Assembly (NCBI RefSeq): GCF_004114995.1
Contig: NZ_SDJP01000030.1
Span: 1-34,037 of the forward strand
Length of the DNA: 34,037 nucleotides
Direction of reading: 5' to 3'
From: Halorubrum amylolyticum
Lineage (GTDB): Archaea > Halobacteriota > Halobacteria > Halobacteriales > Haloferacaceae
Numbering within the stretch: position 1 is the stretch's first letter; every line of letters starts with the position of its first letter. A program made the position numbers and the translations under genes. Under the pieces are notes generated by a model that made no database searches, was not told where the DNA came from, and saw only the letters and a list, made by a program, of their open reading frames with translations. This document shows, one piece after another, positions 33,534 to 34,037 of the stretch.

Positions 33534-33996
33534 CCGCCAGAGATACCGATCCGATTGTGGCGTGGCGCTGTTCGAGCGGTTCTATCTCGTCATTCGGGCG
33601 AATACGCCCGCTTTCGAGGATGTCCGCCCGAAGCCCGCCCCGGTGAGCCAGCGGCTCCAACACATCCTTCTCGATGAAGTCTTGGAGATATCCGCAGGGT
33701 TCACAGAGTCGGTCGCCTCGACAGATGGCGTCTCCGACACGGAAGCGCTTGCCGACGAGATGGTTGAGTGCGGCGTCACGGGTGATGATATTCCGCCGGT
33801 GTTCGCCGGGACTGAGTTCGACACCTGCCTCGCGCTCAATACCGTCGATTGCTTCTCGCTCGATGAGCGTTACGTCATAGCCACTGGGGCGTTCCTCATC
33901 CGGCCCCCACGTGACGAAAGTCCCCGTCTCAATTTCGCTGAAAGTACGTGTTTACCCCGAGGTCTCGACAGCCGGCACAGCGTGAGCCCGTGACAT
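33517..33996 (-). pseudogene. MOSC-domain protein, degraded at the N-terminus
   Basis: A leftward frame without a usable start encodes clear MOSC-domain sequence: FSEIETGTFVTWG, YDVTLIEREAIDGIERE, LSPGEHRRNIITRDAALNHL, GKRFRVGDAICRGDRLCEPC and LAHRGGLRADILESG, ending AVTGVR and TGA at 33517. An ATG at 33996 (MSRAHAVPAVETSG) is in the same frame, but a TAA at 33952-33954 interrupts it. About 20 residues normally found between the start and the FSEIETG position, including the GLEGDRY-type motif, are missing. MOSC proteins handle sulfur or cofactor in molybdoenzyme systems. A sequencing error at the TAA would not restore the missing segment. Confidence 0.7.
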
Positions 33997-34037
33997 AACC
34001 TCATTATTGCTGACGACTCGACGAAGTTCTTCGTATG

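Noticed and set aside
33382..33993. 203-aa plus-strand frame at the right end
   Set aside because: The opposite strand in another frame carries clear MOSC-domain sequence, and the first part overlaps the ABM gene.
1..34037. CRISPR arrays, tRNA or rRNA genes
   Set aside because: No regularly spaced direct repeats, and no recognisable tRNA or rRNA sequence, were seen on either strand.

Overview
The window is chromosomal-type DNA from a halophilic archaeon (class Halobacteria). The reasons are GC-rich sequence, strongly acidic proteins, archaeal TATA elements close to start codons (leaderless style), haloarchaeal IS200/IS605 TnpB and IS6-type elements, an RdfA/SMC-like pair and an archaeal kdpFABC operon. 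No rRNA, tRNA or CRISPR array was seen.

Positions 1-21,500 form a potassium-uptake island with transposon scars. A Trk block runs rightward (148-5046): a 5'-truncated TrkH, a TrkA, a tandem Usp protein and a full-length TrkH. It is followed by a broken rdfA copy (5123-6721), split by a TnpB-only IS200/IS605 element (5260-6646). Leftward come a small membrane protein, a 52-aa DUF7556-like protein, and kdpF-kdpA-kdpB-kdpC-usp (7563-13034); kdpF and the 52-aa gene are very short. A second TrkA diverges from kdp (13317-14030). Leftward beyond it are an SMC-like ATPase, an intact RdfA, and a tightly overlapping Usp-DHH phosphoesterase-Lrp/AsnC operon (14070-19506). Three copies of a 22-bp palindrome (TTTACAACCA, 2 nt, TGGTTGTAAA) lie at the kdp promoter, after trkA2, and upstream of the Usp-DHH-Lrp operon. 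They may be operators of one K+ regulon. Between 19,800 and 20,540 are a decayed IS6 element and an IS200/IS605 hairpin.

Positions 20,587-31,717 form a molybdenum-enzyme island. A tungstate/molybdate-binding lipoprotein (TupA-like, with no permease or ATPase genes nearby) faces a leftward operon of coxG, coxS, coxL, coxM, coxD-like (MoxR AAA+), coxE-like (VWA) and an XdhC/CoxF-like maturation factor. CoxL carries the form II loop AYRGAGR, so the enzyme is a molybdenum hydroxylase whose substrate need not be CO. Divergent from it are moeA-like and mocA-like cofactor genes.

Positions 31,718-34,037 hold a small Usp relic, a cystathionine gamma-synthase-type PLP enzyme, an antibiotic-biosynthesis-monooxygenase-like protein and a MOSC-domain pseudogene.

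The most novel items are: (1) the insertion of a TnpB element into a second rdfA copy, which lets the empty site and target motif be read from the reading frame; (2) the shared palindrome; (3) the Usp-DHH-Lrp operon beside the K+ transporters, which could connect cyclic-dinucleotide turnover to K+ homeostasis; and (4) the repeated proximity of RdfA/SMC genes to Trk genes.
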